Below are positions 17,761 to 28,010 of a DNA stretch of 64,000 nt, piece after piece. Position numbers and translations under genes: made by a program. A model generated the notes under the pieces. The model was not told the origin of the DNA. It searched no databases and worked only from the letters and a program-made list of their open reading frames with translations. Origin of the DNA: Thermoanaerobaculales bacterium (GTDB lineage: Bacteria; Acidobacteriota; Thermoanaerobaculia; Thermoanaerobaculales; Sulfomarinibacteraceae). Location: contig DAOPQC010000007.1 in NCBI GenBank assembly GCA_035358815.1, forward strand, positions 62,001 through 126,000, written 5' to 3'. Position 1 is the stretch's first letter; each line of letters starts with the position of its first letter.

Positions 17761-19434
17761 ATGACCACCTCCCAGACCCGCGAGCCCGCCCGGACCCTCC
17801 GGACAGCCGCCGCGCTGCTCGGCGCGCTTGCGCTGGCGGCGTGCGGGCCGGCAGTCATCGACGAACCGCCCCCCGCGGACGACATGCACCTCGACCTCCC
17901 GCTCCTCGACTCGCAAGCGTGGGTCGAGCGCTACCTGCCGGAGCGGGCCTCGAGCGGCTACAACCTCGAGCTCTGCCAGCGCCGGATCCCGATCCTGCTC
18001 GACATGAACGGCCGCATCGTGCACGCCTGGCCGCTGGTGCGGGCGACGGCCCGCGCCCGGCTCGACGATCGGGGCCGCCTGCTGGTGATCGGGATCGACA
18101 ACGCGCTCAAGATCTACGACTGGGAGGGCCGCCTGGTCTGGCGCCACCGGCTGGCGTCGGAGCGTGATCTCCCGCACCACGACGTGATCTGGCTCGCCAA
18201 CCGCAACGTGATGGTGCTCGCTCAGGTCGAGGCAACGCGCGACGACTACCTGCAGGAGGTGGATCGCCACGGCCGCGTGGTCTGGCAGTGGCGGTTTGCC
18301 GACCATCTCGACGCGGCCTTCCCGGACCGCGATCGGCGCCACCCGGACCCGACCCACGTCAACTCGGTGCACGAGCTCGGGCCGAACCGCTGGTGGGACG
18401 CGGGCGACGCCCGATTCCGTCCCGGCAACCTGCTGCTCAGCGCCCGCACCCTCGACGCCATGCTGGTGGTCGACCGGCGCACCGGCGAGATCGTGTGGAC
18501 GTGGCATGGGGGCCTCGACCGCCAGCACGAGGCTGTCATGGTCCCCGAAGGGCGGATCGGCGAGAGCCTGTTCCTGGTCTTCAACAACGGCCTCGCCAAC
18601 CGTTTCGCCTTCCGCCGCAGCTCGGTGCTGGCCGTCGATCCGGTGGCCCGGTCGGTGGTCTGGGAGTACGAGGACCCCTTCTTCTACTCGTCGCTCGCCG
18701 GCAGCCAGGCTTCGCTGCCGAACGGCAACCTGCTCGTCACCTCGAGCCACGGCGGCAACGCGTTCGAGCTGACGCCGACCAAGGAGATCGTCTGGCAGTG
18801 GATCCCGCCCTGGCTGCCGATGCGGCTGGAGCGCTACCCCTACGACCACTGCCCGCAGCTCGCGCGCCTCGGCCGACCTGAGGAGCGGCCGGTCGCGCCG
18901 CGACGCCGGCGCCAGCACATCGCCGAGGAGCTCCACGCCTTCGCGGTGTCGGGCGAGTACTCGAGCCGCCCCGTCGCCGGGGAGCGGCGGCATCTCGTGC
19001 GCGAACCGAACTCCTGCCGCGAGCTGATGATGCCTGCCCAGCCGGCCCTCGCCCTCGGCTACGGCATCGATGTCAAGGTGCCGGGCGGGTCCGCGGTGGT
19101 GGCCGGCTTTCGGGTCACCATCGTCCCGCCCGACGGCGGGGCTCGCCGGGTGCTGGTCGACGAGACGGTGCGGGGCGACGGCGAGGAGCCGTGGCGCCAA
19201 CGGTGGATTCCGCTGCCGGGCCTCGACTTTGCGAGGGTCAGGCTGTGCCTCGAGCTCGACGTGACGGGCAGCAACGGCGCCGATCCCGCGCGGCCGGCCG
19301 CGGTCATCGAGAACCCCCGGGTGTGGGCCGGCGACCGTCCGACGCTGCCCCGGCGCTGGACCGAGGAGCAGCTCGGCGAGCAGGAGCAGCGGCTGCGCGA
19401 GGAGCAGCTGCGGGCGATCGGCTACATCCAGTAG
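17761..19434 (+). CDS. Arylsulfotransferase (ASST)-like lipoprotein
   Basis: A 557-residue protein with a signal ending in lipobox LALAAC (Cys28). It then has repeated propeller-blade motifs of the DxxGxxVWxW kind (DMNGRIVHAW, DWEGRLVWRH, DRHGRVVWQW, DRRTGEIVWTW). THVNSVHEL at about 198-206 is the candidate catalytic region. The family moves sulfate between phenolic compounds without PAPS in the periplasm. A C-terminal beta domain (about 420-520) and a Glu/Gln-rich helix end in LRAIGYIQ, resembling the tails of the flanking sulfatase-like proteins. Co-transcribed with the upstream gene. Substrate unknown, and some ASST-like proteins lack sulfotransferase activity. Confidence 0.75.
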   Translation: MTTSQTREPARTLRTAAALLGALALAACGPAVIDEPPPADDMHLDLPLLDSQAWVERYLPERASSGYNLELCQRRIPILLDMNGRIVHAWPLVRATARARLDDRGRLLVIGIDNALKIYDWEGRLVWRHRLASERDLPHHDVIWLANRNVMVLAQVEATRDDYLQEVDRHGRVVWQWRFADHLDAAFPDRDRRHPDPTHVNSVHELGPNRWWDAGDARFRPGNLLLSARTLDAMLVVDRRTGEIVWTWHGGLDRQHEAVMVPEGRIGESLFLVFNNGLANRFAFRRSSVLAVDPVARSVVWEYEDPFFYSSLAGSQASLPNGNLLVTSSHGGNAFELTPTKEIVWQWIPPWLPMRLERYPYDHCPQLARLGRPEERPVAPRRRRQHIAEELHAFAVSGEYSSRPVAGERRHLVREPNSCRELMMPAQPALALGYGIDVKVPGGSAVVAGFRVTIVPPDGGARRVLVDETVRGDGEEPWRQRWIPLPGLDFARVRLCLELDVTGSNGADPARPAAVIENPRVWAGDRPTLPRRWTEEQLGEQEQRLREEQLRAIGYIQ

Positions 19435-19617
19435 GCCTGACGCGCGCCGGGACGATGCGCTGATCGACCGAGGCCGCATCTGGCGGGGACGAGGACGAGA
19501 ACCTGGAGTGGTTGCTGAGTCGGCCCCAGAAGAAAGGTGGGACGAACGCTTTCGCGGTCGGGAACGGGAATCCGGCTGCGTCCGGCGGGCTGCGCCGTGA
19601 CAAGCGGGGATGAGCCG

Positions 19618-19640
19618 GGTCCGGCCCGTGGGCCGGACCT
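19618..19640. terminator. Possible bidirectional terminator hairpin
   Basis: Arms GGTCCGGCC and GGCCGGACC (9 bp, loop CGTG), followed on the plus strand by TTAATG. Placed between two convergent genes. The T-run is weak, so intrinsic termination is only plausible. Confidence 0.45.
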
Positions 19641-19655
19641 TAATGCAGCGCGGTC

Positions 19656-21977
19656 CTACTCGTCGCCGTCGACATAGCCGAGGGCGCGCAGCATCTCGCG
19701 GTCCTGCTCGGTGATCGCGGCGCGCTCGGCGCTCGTTTCGAGCGTGCGTGGCGCGGTGGCGCGCTGGGTCAGCAGCAGCCCGAGGCCGGCGAACGTCGAC
19801 CGATCAGTGAACACCAGGTTGTCGAGCTCGCCGGGATCGCGCTCGAGGTCGTAGAGCGCCCCGTGGCCCGTGGGGCTGAGAATCGCCTTCCAGCGGGCCG
19901 TGCGCAGGCCGAGCAGGGGCGGCTTGTCGGTGTTGCACGCGATCACGGTGCGGGTCTGGGGTGAGCCGGCGGAGCGGGCGAGCAGGTCGACGCCCTCGAG
20001 ACGGGAGCTGGGCCGGAGCGCGGCCGCGGCCAGCATCGTCGGGACGATGTCGGCCAGCGTCACCATGCGGCCCAGGTCGACGGTCCCGGCGTCGATCCAG
20101 TCCGGGACCCTGAGAATGAACGGCACCCTGAGCATCTCGTCGAAAACGGTGCTGTTGTGGTGCATCCGGCCGTGCTCGAGGAAGGCCTCACCGTGGTCAG
20201 CGGTGATCAGCAGGACCGTGTCGCGCCACCGCTCGCGGCGCTGGAGCGCCTCCAGGAGCTCGCCGACGGCGTGGTCGACGTTGAGCAGGTTGCCGTCATA
20301 CAGCCCGATCACCTCCTCGAGGCAGCCCTGGCCGGGGTCGAGGTCCCCGACCTCGAGCGCGGTGAGCGTCTTGAAGACGCCCTGGCAGGCGCCGTCGTAC
20401 GAGGGGTCGGTGAAACGGTCGAAGCGCGGCTCGGGCACGTACGGGCCGTGCGGCGGGATGTAGTGGACCTGGAGGTGGAGCGGCCGATCCTCGTCGAGGG
20501 TGCGCAGCCACTCGGTGACCCGGTCGGTCACGTAGTGTGGCTGGCGCGCCCTGGCCTGCGACACCTCGCGCCAGAGCTCGACGAACTGGTCGTAGCCCTG
20601 ATCGAAGCCCTTGGCCGAGGAGTTGTTGGGCGTGGCCGAGAAGCAGGCCGTGCGGTAGCCGGCTGCCCGCAGGTGCTCGGCGAGGGTCGTCGCCTGCTCG
20701 CTGAGGGTGCTGTCGTGAGAGGTGACGCCGTGGTCGAAGAAGGAGAGGCCGGTGATCATCGTCGGCACCGAGCACAGCGTGTAGGGGGCGAGCGCGAACG
20801 CGTGCTCGAACACGAGCGCGTCGGCGGCGAAGCGGTCGATGGCAGGCGTGGTCGGCCGGTGGTAGCCGTAGCAGGAGAAGTGGTCGGAGCGCGCCGCGTC
20901 GAGGGTGATGACGACGATGTCCGGCCGGCGGCCGGCTTCGCCTGCGGGCTGGGCAGGCTCGGCGGCCGGCAGCCCGGGCTCGAACCGTGGCGGCGTCACC
21001 GCGATCGTTGCGCCCTCGGCGAGGTCGACCGCGATCGTGATCAAGCACGTCGCCCCGGCCAACCCCTCGGCGGGAATTCGGCGGCGAACGGTCCGCGCCG
21101 CGCCGGTCAGCCGGGAGGTGGCGACCTCGAAGGCGTCGCGCTCCGTCCGGCGGCCGTCGACGTCGGCGACGGCGATCTCGATCTTCGCCCCTCGTCGAGC
21201 GGCCGCGCCCCCCGCCTCGACCTCGAGCTCGACCTCGATCTCGGACGTGTCCGGCGGGACCACGGCCGGCACCACCAGCGTTCCGGAGCGATCGATGCGA
21301 AAGCGGCCGGAGCCCCGGTCGAACACCTGCCCCGGGGCTGCGCCCGCCCGCCCGTCGCCGCGCGCCCCCGATCTGGAGAGCGAGATCTCCTCGACGGCGG
21401 CGGCCAGGGGGAGCTCGTCCTTTCCGCGGCCGGCCGCGGCCGGCGAGGTTCGATGGGCGAAGCGGAGCACGACTTCGTTGGCGCCGGCCCGCAGCGCACC
21501 CGGCGCGATGTCGAAGGTGAGGCGCGCCCAGTGGGCAGGGACCGCGACCGGATCGCTGGTGAAGCCCGGCAGCTCGATGCGGAGCGTCTGCAGCGCCTCG
21601 TCCGGAAGGCCGTCGTATGCCCTGGCGCGCACGGTCATGCGCTGCCAGTCGGTCTCGTCGAGCCAGAAGGTCACCGCCGACGAGGCTCCGAAGGCCCACG
21701 AACCCCAGGAATTGGCGCCGGTCCACCCGCGGACGGCGGCGCACGGCTGAGGCGGATGACCCCAGATCTCCCACGGCGAGCTTTCGAAGGCAGTCAGCCG
21801 GCATCCAAGGACGTCGCCGACGTCCCGGCCGGCGGCGGTGAAGTAGTGGGCGGGCACGGTCGCGTCGGCGACGTCGACACGCGGCGCCCGCGGCTGCAGC
21901 TGCCTGACAGCCACCATCGCCACCAGCCCGCAGGCGGCAGTCGCGAGCACGAGGAGAGCAAGGCGCTTGACGGTCAT
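19656..21977 (-). CDS. Secreted or membrane-anchored sulfatase-like protein
   Basis: A 773-residue protein. The N-terminal hydrophobic segment (about 5-25) acts as signal or anchor. A non-catalytic beta-rich region to about 330 resembles that of the 15264 gene. The sulfatase fold starts at PDIVVITLDAARSDHFS (metal site). PYTLCSVPTMITG is the nucleophile region, where the family alignment places Thr. LITADHGEAFLEH is the distal metal site. The formylglycine signature C-x-P-x-R is not present. The C-terminus reads MLRALGYVDGDE. It lies 125 bases downstream of the histidine kinase gene on the same strand, so the two-component system may control it. Upstream, TATACT at 22028-22023 could be a -10 box. 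Confidence 0.82.
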   Translation of the reverse strand: MTVKRLALLVLATAACGLVAMVAVRQLQPRAPRVDVADATVPAHYFTAAGRDVGDVLGCRLTAFESSPWEIWGHPPQPCAAVRGWTGANSWGSWAFGASSAVTFWLDETDWQRMTVRARAYDGLPDEALQTLRIELPGFTSDPVAVPAHWARLTFDIAPGALRAGANEVVLRFAHRTSPAAAGRGKDELPLAAAVEEISLSRSGARGDGRAGAAPGQVFDRGSGRFRIDRSGTLVVPAVVPPDTSEIEVELEVEAGGAAARRGAKIEIAVADVDGRRTERDAFEVATSRLTGAARTVRRRIPAEGLAGATCLITIAVDLAEGATIAVTPPRFEPGLPAAEPAQPAGEAGRRPDIVVITLDAARSDHFSCYGYHRPTTPAIDRFAADALVFEHAFALAPYTLCSVPTMITGLSFFDHGVTSHDSTLSEQATTLAEHLRAAGYRTACFSATPNNSSAKGFDQGYDQFVELWREVSQARARQPHYVTDRVTEWLRTLDEDRPLHLQVHYIPPHGPYVPEPRFDRFTDPSYDGACQGVFKTLTALEVGDLDPGQGCLEEVIGLYDGNLLNVDHAVGELLEALQRRERWRDTVLLITADHGEAFLEHGRMHHNSTVFDEMLRVPFILRVPDWIDAGTVDLGRMVTLADIVPTMLAAAALRPSSRLEGVDLLARSAGSPQTRTVIACNTDKPPLLGLRTARWKAILSPTGHGALYDLERDPGELDNLVFTDRSTFAGLGLLLTQRATAPRTLETSAERAAITEQDREMLRALGYVDGDE

Positions 21978-22102
21978 GGTCGGGTCGGCAGGCCCCGGGC
22001 GCCTGCGGTGGTCCGGGCCGGGAGTATAGCGCGCGGGTTGCGGAGCGCGCTGCAGCCCGGTCTGCCGCGATGCGCGTACGCCGTGCCGCGGAGGGTGGGC
22101 GA

Positions 22103-23818
22103 TCAGCAGGCCGCCAGGGTCAGCACGAACGTCGCCCCTTCGCCGGGCGCGTCGGCGAGCGCGAGCTCGCCGCCCTGGGCACGCGCCAGGGAGCGGGCCA
22201 ACGCCAGGCCGAGTCCGAGACCTGCCGGGGCGTCACCGTCGTCCGGCCGGTGGAACGGCCGGAACAGGGCGTGCCGCAGCCGGCGAGGAACGCCGGGCCC
22301 GCTGTCGGCGACCCGGACCTCGACGCCGCCATCGATGCGGGCGGCGGTGACCGCCACCGAACGCACCGCCGCGCCGCGGCTGTACTTTTCGGCGTTGTCG
22401 AGCAGGTTGTCGAGGATCTGGCAGAGGGCGTCGCGATCGAAGAGGGCCTTCGGCAGATCGGGGTCGATCTGCACGCGAAGCTCCATCCCGGCTCCCTCCA
22501 AAGCGCCCCGCAGCCGCTCGACGCAGGCGCTGACCGCAGGGCCTGGATCTCCAGCCGCCGGGCTCGCGATCGGCGCGCCCCGCTCGAGCCGCGACAGGTC
22601 GAGCATGTTGGTCACGACGCGGCCGAGGCGGCGCACCTCGGGCACGATCCGCCCGGCATAGGTCGCGACGTTGTCGGGCCTGCCGAGCCCCTCGGCGAGC
22701 ATCTCGGCGTGCAGCCGCAGCGAGGCGAGTGGGGTCTTGAGCTCGTGGGCCGCGGCCGCCGCGAAGCGCGCCCTCTGATGGGCGAGGCGGTCGGACTGGG
22801 CGACGAGCGCGACCACCGCGACAGCTGCCATCAGCGCGGCCGCGGAGCTCAGCGCAAACGTCCGGCGGAACTCGGCCACGACGCGGCGGCCGGCGGCGGC
22901 GGCCTCGGCGACCGCTGGGCCGGCATCGGCGTTCACATACCACCCGGTGTCGGCGACCGGCACCGCCACCGTCAGCGCTGCATCGCTCGCCACCGGCCCG
23001 ACCTCCGTGGCGGGGTCGAGCCACTCGGCCAGGGTGTGAGGGGTCACCGCGAAGCCCTGCACCCTGACCCCGGCCGGCGTCGTCACGTCGCGCAGCGCGG
23101 CGAGCAGCGGGCCGCCCCCGAGCACGATGGTGTGCCATCGCAGCGGGCCGACGCGGATGATGACGTCGACGCCGACGTCGCCGGTGCGGGTCGTCTCGGG
23201 CGCGGCGGCCGCCGTCCGCCGGCCGGTGAGCTCGGCGTAGACGGAGTCGGCGAGCTGGATCTGCCTCCAGGCGCTGCGGTCGAGAACGGTGATCCGCTCG
23301 TCCCCGGCCGCCGGTCCGCCCCCCTCCATGCCCTCCACCACGAGACCGTTTTGGAGGTCGGCGAGCACCCGGCAGAAGCGGTCGAAGTCCGCGTCGGTGC
23401 TGAGCTCAGGGAAGCGCTCGCTGACCGTGGGCAGGCTGACCAGCCCGGCCTCGTCGATCTGGAAGTGTGCCCAGACCATCGGGTCGGAGGGACCGTCGGC
23501 AAGCGGTGACGGCAGCACCGCCAGGCCTTGCGCGGCGCCGCGCGGGTCGTGGTACAGGTTCTGATAGTGGTAGAAGGGGCGCGCCGATTCGGCCTCGCGC
23601 AGGGCGCCGAGCCGGTGACCGAGCCGGTCCGCCGTGACCTCCGCGGCGCGGGCGACGTCGGCGCGCGCGGTCTCCTCGATTTCGCCCGCGCGCCGGGCGG
23701 TGTCGCGCGATCCGGTGAGGTACCAGGCGACCGTTGGCACCAGCACCGCAATGCCGACCAGCGTGGCAGCCAGGGCGGTCCGCCGGGAGCTCGGCGTCAG
23801 GGATCGGTCAGCTCTCAT
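22103..23818 (-). CDS. Sensor histidine kinase
   Basis: A 571-residue protein. TM1 spans about residues 14-35. A large periplasmic sensor region of about 290 residues follows, then TM2 (SSAAALMAAVAVVALVAQ). The HisKA motif is AAAAHELKTPLASL with His358. The ATPase domain has N-box DNLLDNAEKYS and G-box VADSGPGVP, with PAGLGLGLALARS as the last glycine box. No HAMP is evident between TM2 and the H-box. It autophosphorylates and signals to the response regulator encoded immediately upstream. The start (MRADRSL) overlaps the regulator stop by 11 bases; a start nine codons earlier is possible. Confidence 0.92.
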   Translation of the reverse strand: MRADRSLTPSSRRTALAATLVGIAVLVPTVAWYLTGSRDTARRAGEIEETARADVARAAEVTADRLGHRLGALREAESARPFYHYQNLYHDPRGAAQGLAVLPSPLADGPSDPMVWAHFQIDEAGLVSLPTVSERFPELSTDADFDRFCRVLADLQNGLVVEGMEGGGPAAGDERITVLDRSAWRQIQLADSVYAELTGRRTAAAAPETTRTGDVGVDVIIRVGPLRWHTIVLGGGPLLAALRDVTTPAGVRVQGFAVTPHTLAEWLDPATEVGPVASDAALTVAVPVADTGWYVNADAGPAVAEAAAAGRRVVAEFRRTFALSSAAALMAAVAVVALVAQSDRLAHQRARFAAAAAHELKTPLASLRLHAEMLAEGLGRPDNVATYAGRIVPEVRRLGRVVTNMLDLSRLERGAPIASPAAGDPGPAVSACVERLRGALEGAGMELRVQIDPDLPKALFDRDALCQILDNLLDNAEKYSRGAAVRSVAVTAARIDGGVEVRVADSGPGVPRRLRHALFRPFHRPDDGDAPAGLGLGLALARSLARAQGGELALADAPGEGATFVLTLAAC

Positions 23819-24497
23819 CGCCCGCCCCCCAGGTGTAGCCGACACCGGTCACCGTGAGCACGATCTGCGGGTCGGACGGGTCGTCCTCGATCTTCTGTCG
23901 CAGCTTGGCGATGGTCATGTCGACGGTGCGGGTCTGGAGGTCGGCGCTGGCGCCCCAGACGTTCGCGAGCAGCTCCGCGCGGCTGACCGCCCGACCGCGG
24001 TGGCGGTGGAGCCAGCGCAGGATGCCGACCTCGCGCGGCGTCAGCGGCGCCGTCTGCGAGCCGCGCCGCGCCTCGTGCCGACCGAGGTCGATCCGGCAGC
24101 CCGCGGCCTCGATCAGCTCGGGCGACTGCGGCTGCCGGCCGGCGCGCCGGGCGAACGCCTCGACCCGGGCCAGCAGCTCGCGGACCCCGAACGGCTTGGC
24201 GAGGTAGTCGTCGGCGCCGGCCGCGAAGCCGGCGACCTTGTCGTCCTCTGCACCGCGCGCGGTCAGCATCAGGACCGCGATCTCGGGCCGGGCCTCGCGC
24301 AGGCGCCGGCAGACCTCGAGCCCGTCGACGCCGGGCAGCATGAGGTCGAGGACGATCAGGTCGAAGGGCTGGGCGAGACCGGTCTGGATGGCGGAACGCC
24401 CATCGCCGACCGCCACCACCTGATGGCCGGCCGCGGCGAGCAGGTCCTCGAGCCCGGCTCGCAGCGGTTGCTCGTCCTCGACGATCAGGATCCGCAT
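23808..24497 (-). CDS. OmpR-type response regulator
   Basis: A 229-residue protein. The receiver domain (1-118) has acidic residues E7/D8, phospho-acceptor Asp51 (IVLDLMLPG), Thr79 and Lys101 (LAKPF). The C-terminal winged helix (about 130-225) contains LTPREVGILRWL and VGYTWG. It partners with the overlapping histidine kinase. Nearby candidate targets are the downstream sulfatase-like gene and the region toward lepA. The start MRILIVEDE is standard for the family; an upstream in-frame start would add six residues. Confidence 0.93.
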   Translation of the reverse strand: MRILIVEDEQPLRAGLEDLLAAAGHQVVAVGDGRSAIQTGLAQPFDLIVLDLMLPGVDGLEVCRRLREARPEIAVLMLTARGAEDDKVAGFAAGADDYLAKPFGVRELLARVEAFARRAGRQPQSPELIEAAGCRIDLGRHEARRGSQTAPLTPREVGILRWLHRHRGRAVSRAELLANVWGASADLQTRTVDMTIAKLRQKIEDDPSDPQIVLTVTGVGYTWGAGDES

Positions 24498-24569
24498 CGT
24501 TCCAGGGAGAAGCATAGCGGAGGTGGGGCGCGGTGGCTGTCAAGGGACTGTAACCGGGGGCCCACTCGC

Positions 24570-24690
24570 CCCCACGCATCCGCGCCCGCATCCGCGCCCG
24601 CGCCCGACTTGCGTGCCGTTCGCCGAGGGCTTCGAGCTCGTGGACGGCGATCCGAAGGCGGCAGCGGGCGAGGAAGCGGAAGCGGGGCGC
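24570..24690. repeat. CGCGCCCGCATC and GCGGAA repeat tract
   Basis: Lies between the divergent response-regulator and lepA genes. CATCCGCGCCCG units at 24577-24609 are the complementary-strand form of the hexamer family. GCGGCAGCGGGCGAGGAAGC units lie at 24658-24690. No gene is supported here. Confidence 0.6.
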
Positions 24691-24773
24691 ACCCAGACAT
24701 ATCGCGCTGACGGGGAACATCACCGATAATATGGGGCCGCACCGCCACTCCTGCGGCGCGAGGGAAGCGGGTA

Positions 24774-26570
<1,797 letters not shown>

Positions 26571-26608
26571 TCTCGATTGACGGCGTCAATCGAGAAGGAC
26601 GGACTGAG

Positions 26609-27745
26609 GTGAGGGCAGGACTATACATCCATGTGCCGTTCTGTGCCTCGGTGTGCCCGTACTGCGATTTCGCGGTGACCCTGGCGGGCGAGGAGCGGCG
26701 GCGCGCCTACGTCGCCGGCATCGAGCGCGAGGCGGCGATGGCGGCAGCCGACGGCCTCTCCTTCGACACGATCTACCTGGGAGGCGGCACCCCGTCCGCG
26801 CTGGCTGCCGACCAGCTGGCGGAGGTGCTCGCCGCCGTGAAAGCCGGGCTCCGGGTTGAAGCCGGCGCCTGGACGTTTCTCGAGGTCAACCCGGAGGACG
26901 TGTCGAGCGCCAGCGTCCGCGCGTGGCGGCAGCTCGGCGTGCGAGCGGTCAGCCTGGGTGTCCAGGCGCTCGACGGCGAGGCCCTCGCATTCCTCGGCCG
27001 ACGTCACACCGCGGACGGCGCGCGGCGGGCCCTCGACCGGCTCCGCGCCGGTGGCTTCACCACGGTGTCGATCGATCTCATCTACGGCCTGCCCGGCCAG
27101 ACCGTGGCGAGCTGGAGCCGGCAGCTCGAGGAGGCCGCCGCGAGGGCGGTGGACCACATCTCCTGCTACCAGCTGACGATCCACCGGGGCACGGTGTTCG
27201 GTCGCCGACACGCGCGTGGCGAGCTCGAAGCGGCGCCCGAGCCGGCCCAGGCGGAGCTCTTCCTGCTGACCCATCGGCGGCTGGCCGAGCTCGGCTACCA
27301 GGGCTACGAGGTCTCGAACTTCGCGGCCGCCCCCGGCCATCGCTCCCGCCACAACATCAAGTACTGGCGCCACCTGCCCTACCTGGGCCTGGGCCCCGCA
27401 GCGCACTCGTTCGTCGGTCGCCGGCGCTTCTGGAACCACCGCAAGCTGCGGATCTGGCAGCGCGCGGTGGACGCCGGCCGTCGGCCGGTGGAGGGGGTTG
27501 AGGAGCTCGCTGACGCCGACCTGGCGCTCGAGGCGGTGATGCTCGGCCTGCGCACCTCGGATGGCGTCGATTTGGAGGCGCTGCGATCGCGGTACGGCAT
27601 TGACCTCGTCGCGCTCAACCGCCGCAGCATCGAGCGCCTCTGCGACAGCGGCCATCTGGTCCTCGAGGCGGATCGCCTGCGGCCGACCGTGTCGGGGATG
27701 GCGATCGCGGACACTCTTGCTCGCTCGTTGGAGCTCGCTCGGTGA
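26609..27745 (+). CDS. hemW: Radical SAM heme chaperone HemW (coproporphyrinogen oxidase-like)
   Basis: A 378-residue protein. The radical SAM cluster motif is CxxxCxxC at Cys12, Cys16 and Cys19 (FCASVCPYCDF). SAM-binding elements are YLGGGTPS and LEVNPEDV. The HemW C-terminal domain begins near NIKYWRHLPYLGLGPAAHS. The residues before the first Cys fit HemW, which delivers heme and lacks the oxidase reaction of HemN. The start is GTG at 26609 after AAGGACGGACTGAG, 38 bases after the lepA stop. It is the second gene of a lepA-hemW unit and may serve the cytochromes encoded about 22 kb away. Confidence 0.93.
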   Translation: MRAGLYIHVPFCASVCPYCDFAVTLAGEERRRAYVAGIEREAAMAAADGLSFDTIYLGGGTPSALAADQLAEVLAAVKAGLRVEAGAWTFLEVNPEDVSSASVRAWRQLGVRAVSLGVQALDGEALAFLGRRHTADGARRALDRLRAGGFTTVSIDLIYGLPGQTVASWSRQLEEAAARAVDHISCYQLTIHRGTVFGRRHARGELEAAPEPAQAELFLLTHRRLAELGYQGYEVSNFAAAPGHRSRHNIKYWRHLPYLGLGPAAHSFVGRRRFWNHRKLRIWQRAVDAGRRPVEGVEELADADLALEAVMLGLRTSDGVDLEALRSRYGIDLVALNRRSIERLCDSGHLVLEADRLRPTVSGMAIADTLARSLELAR

Positions 27746-27897
27746 GGGTCTAAGGGCCGGGGGTTAGGATCCAGCGCCGCCCACCGCACACGGTCCCGTA
27801 CGCCTCCCGGAAGCGGTGCGCGCCCTGCAACTCTGACCCCGGTACTCCGGCACGGACGCGAACAACACGGAATCGCCTGGACATGAGCGGGTGGGGG

Positions 27898-27936
27898 GAC
27901 GAGCCCCTAGATCCCAGATCCTAGATCCTGACCCCT
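27898..27936. repeat. GATCCCA/GATCCTA module
   Basis: CCCCTAGATCCCAGATCC followed by TAGATCCTGACCCC matches the modules at 3421-3460 and 62978-63017, here without an adjacent hexamer tract. Lies in the 265-base spacer between hemW and the PilT-like gene. Confidence 0.65.
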
Positions 27937-27960
27937 TTTCAAAGAGACGAGTGAGTTGAC

Positions 27961-27976
27961 CGTTGTCACAACAACG
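27961..27976. promoter_or_regulatory. 16-bp palindrome upstream of the PilT-like gene
   Basis: CGTTGT-CACA-ACAACG, perfectly symmetric arms, 19 bases before a TAAACT box (27995-28000) and 34 bases before the ATG. Position and symmetry fit a repressor or activator site. The binding protein is unknown. Confidence 0.35.
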
Positions 27977-28010
27977 CTCTGACCTCGACCCGCGTAAACT
28001 GTGAGTCGAC

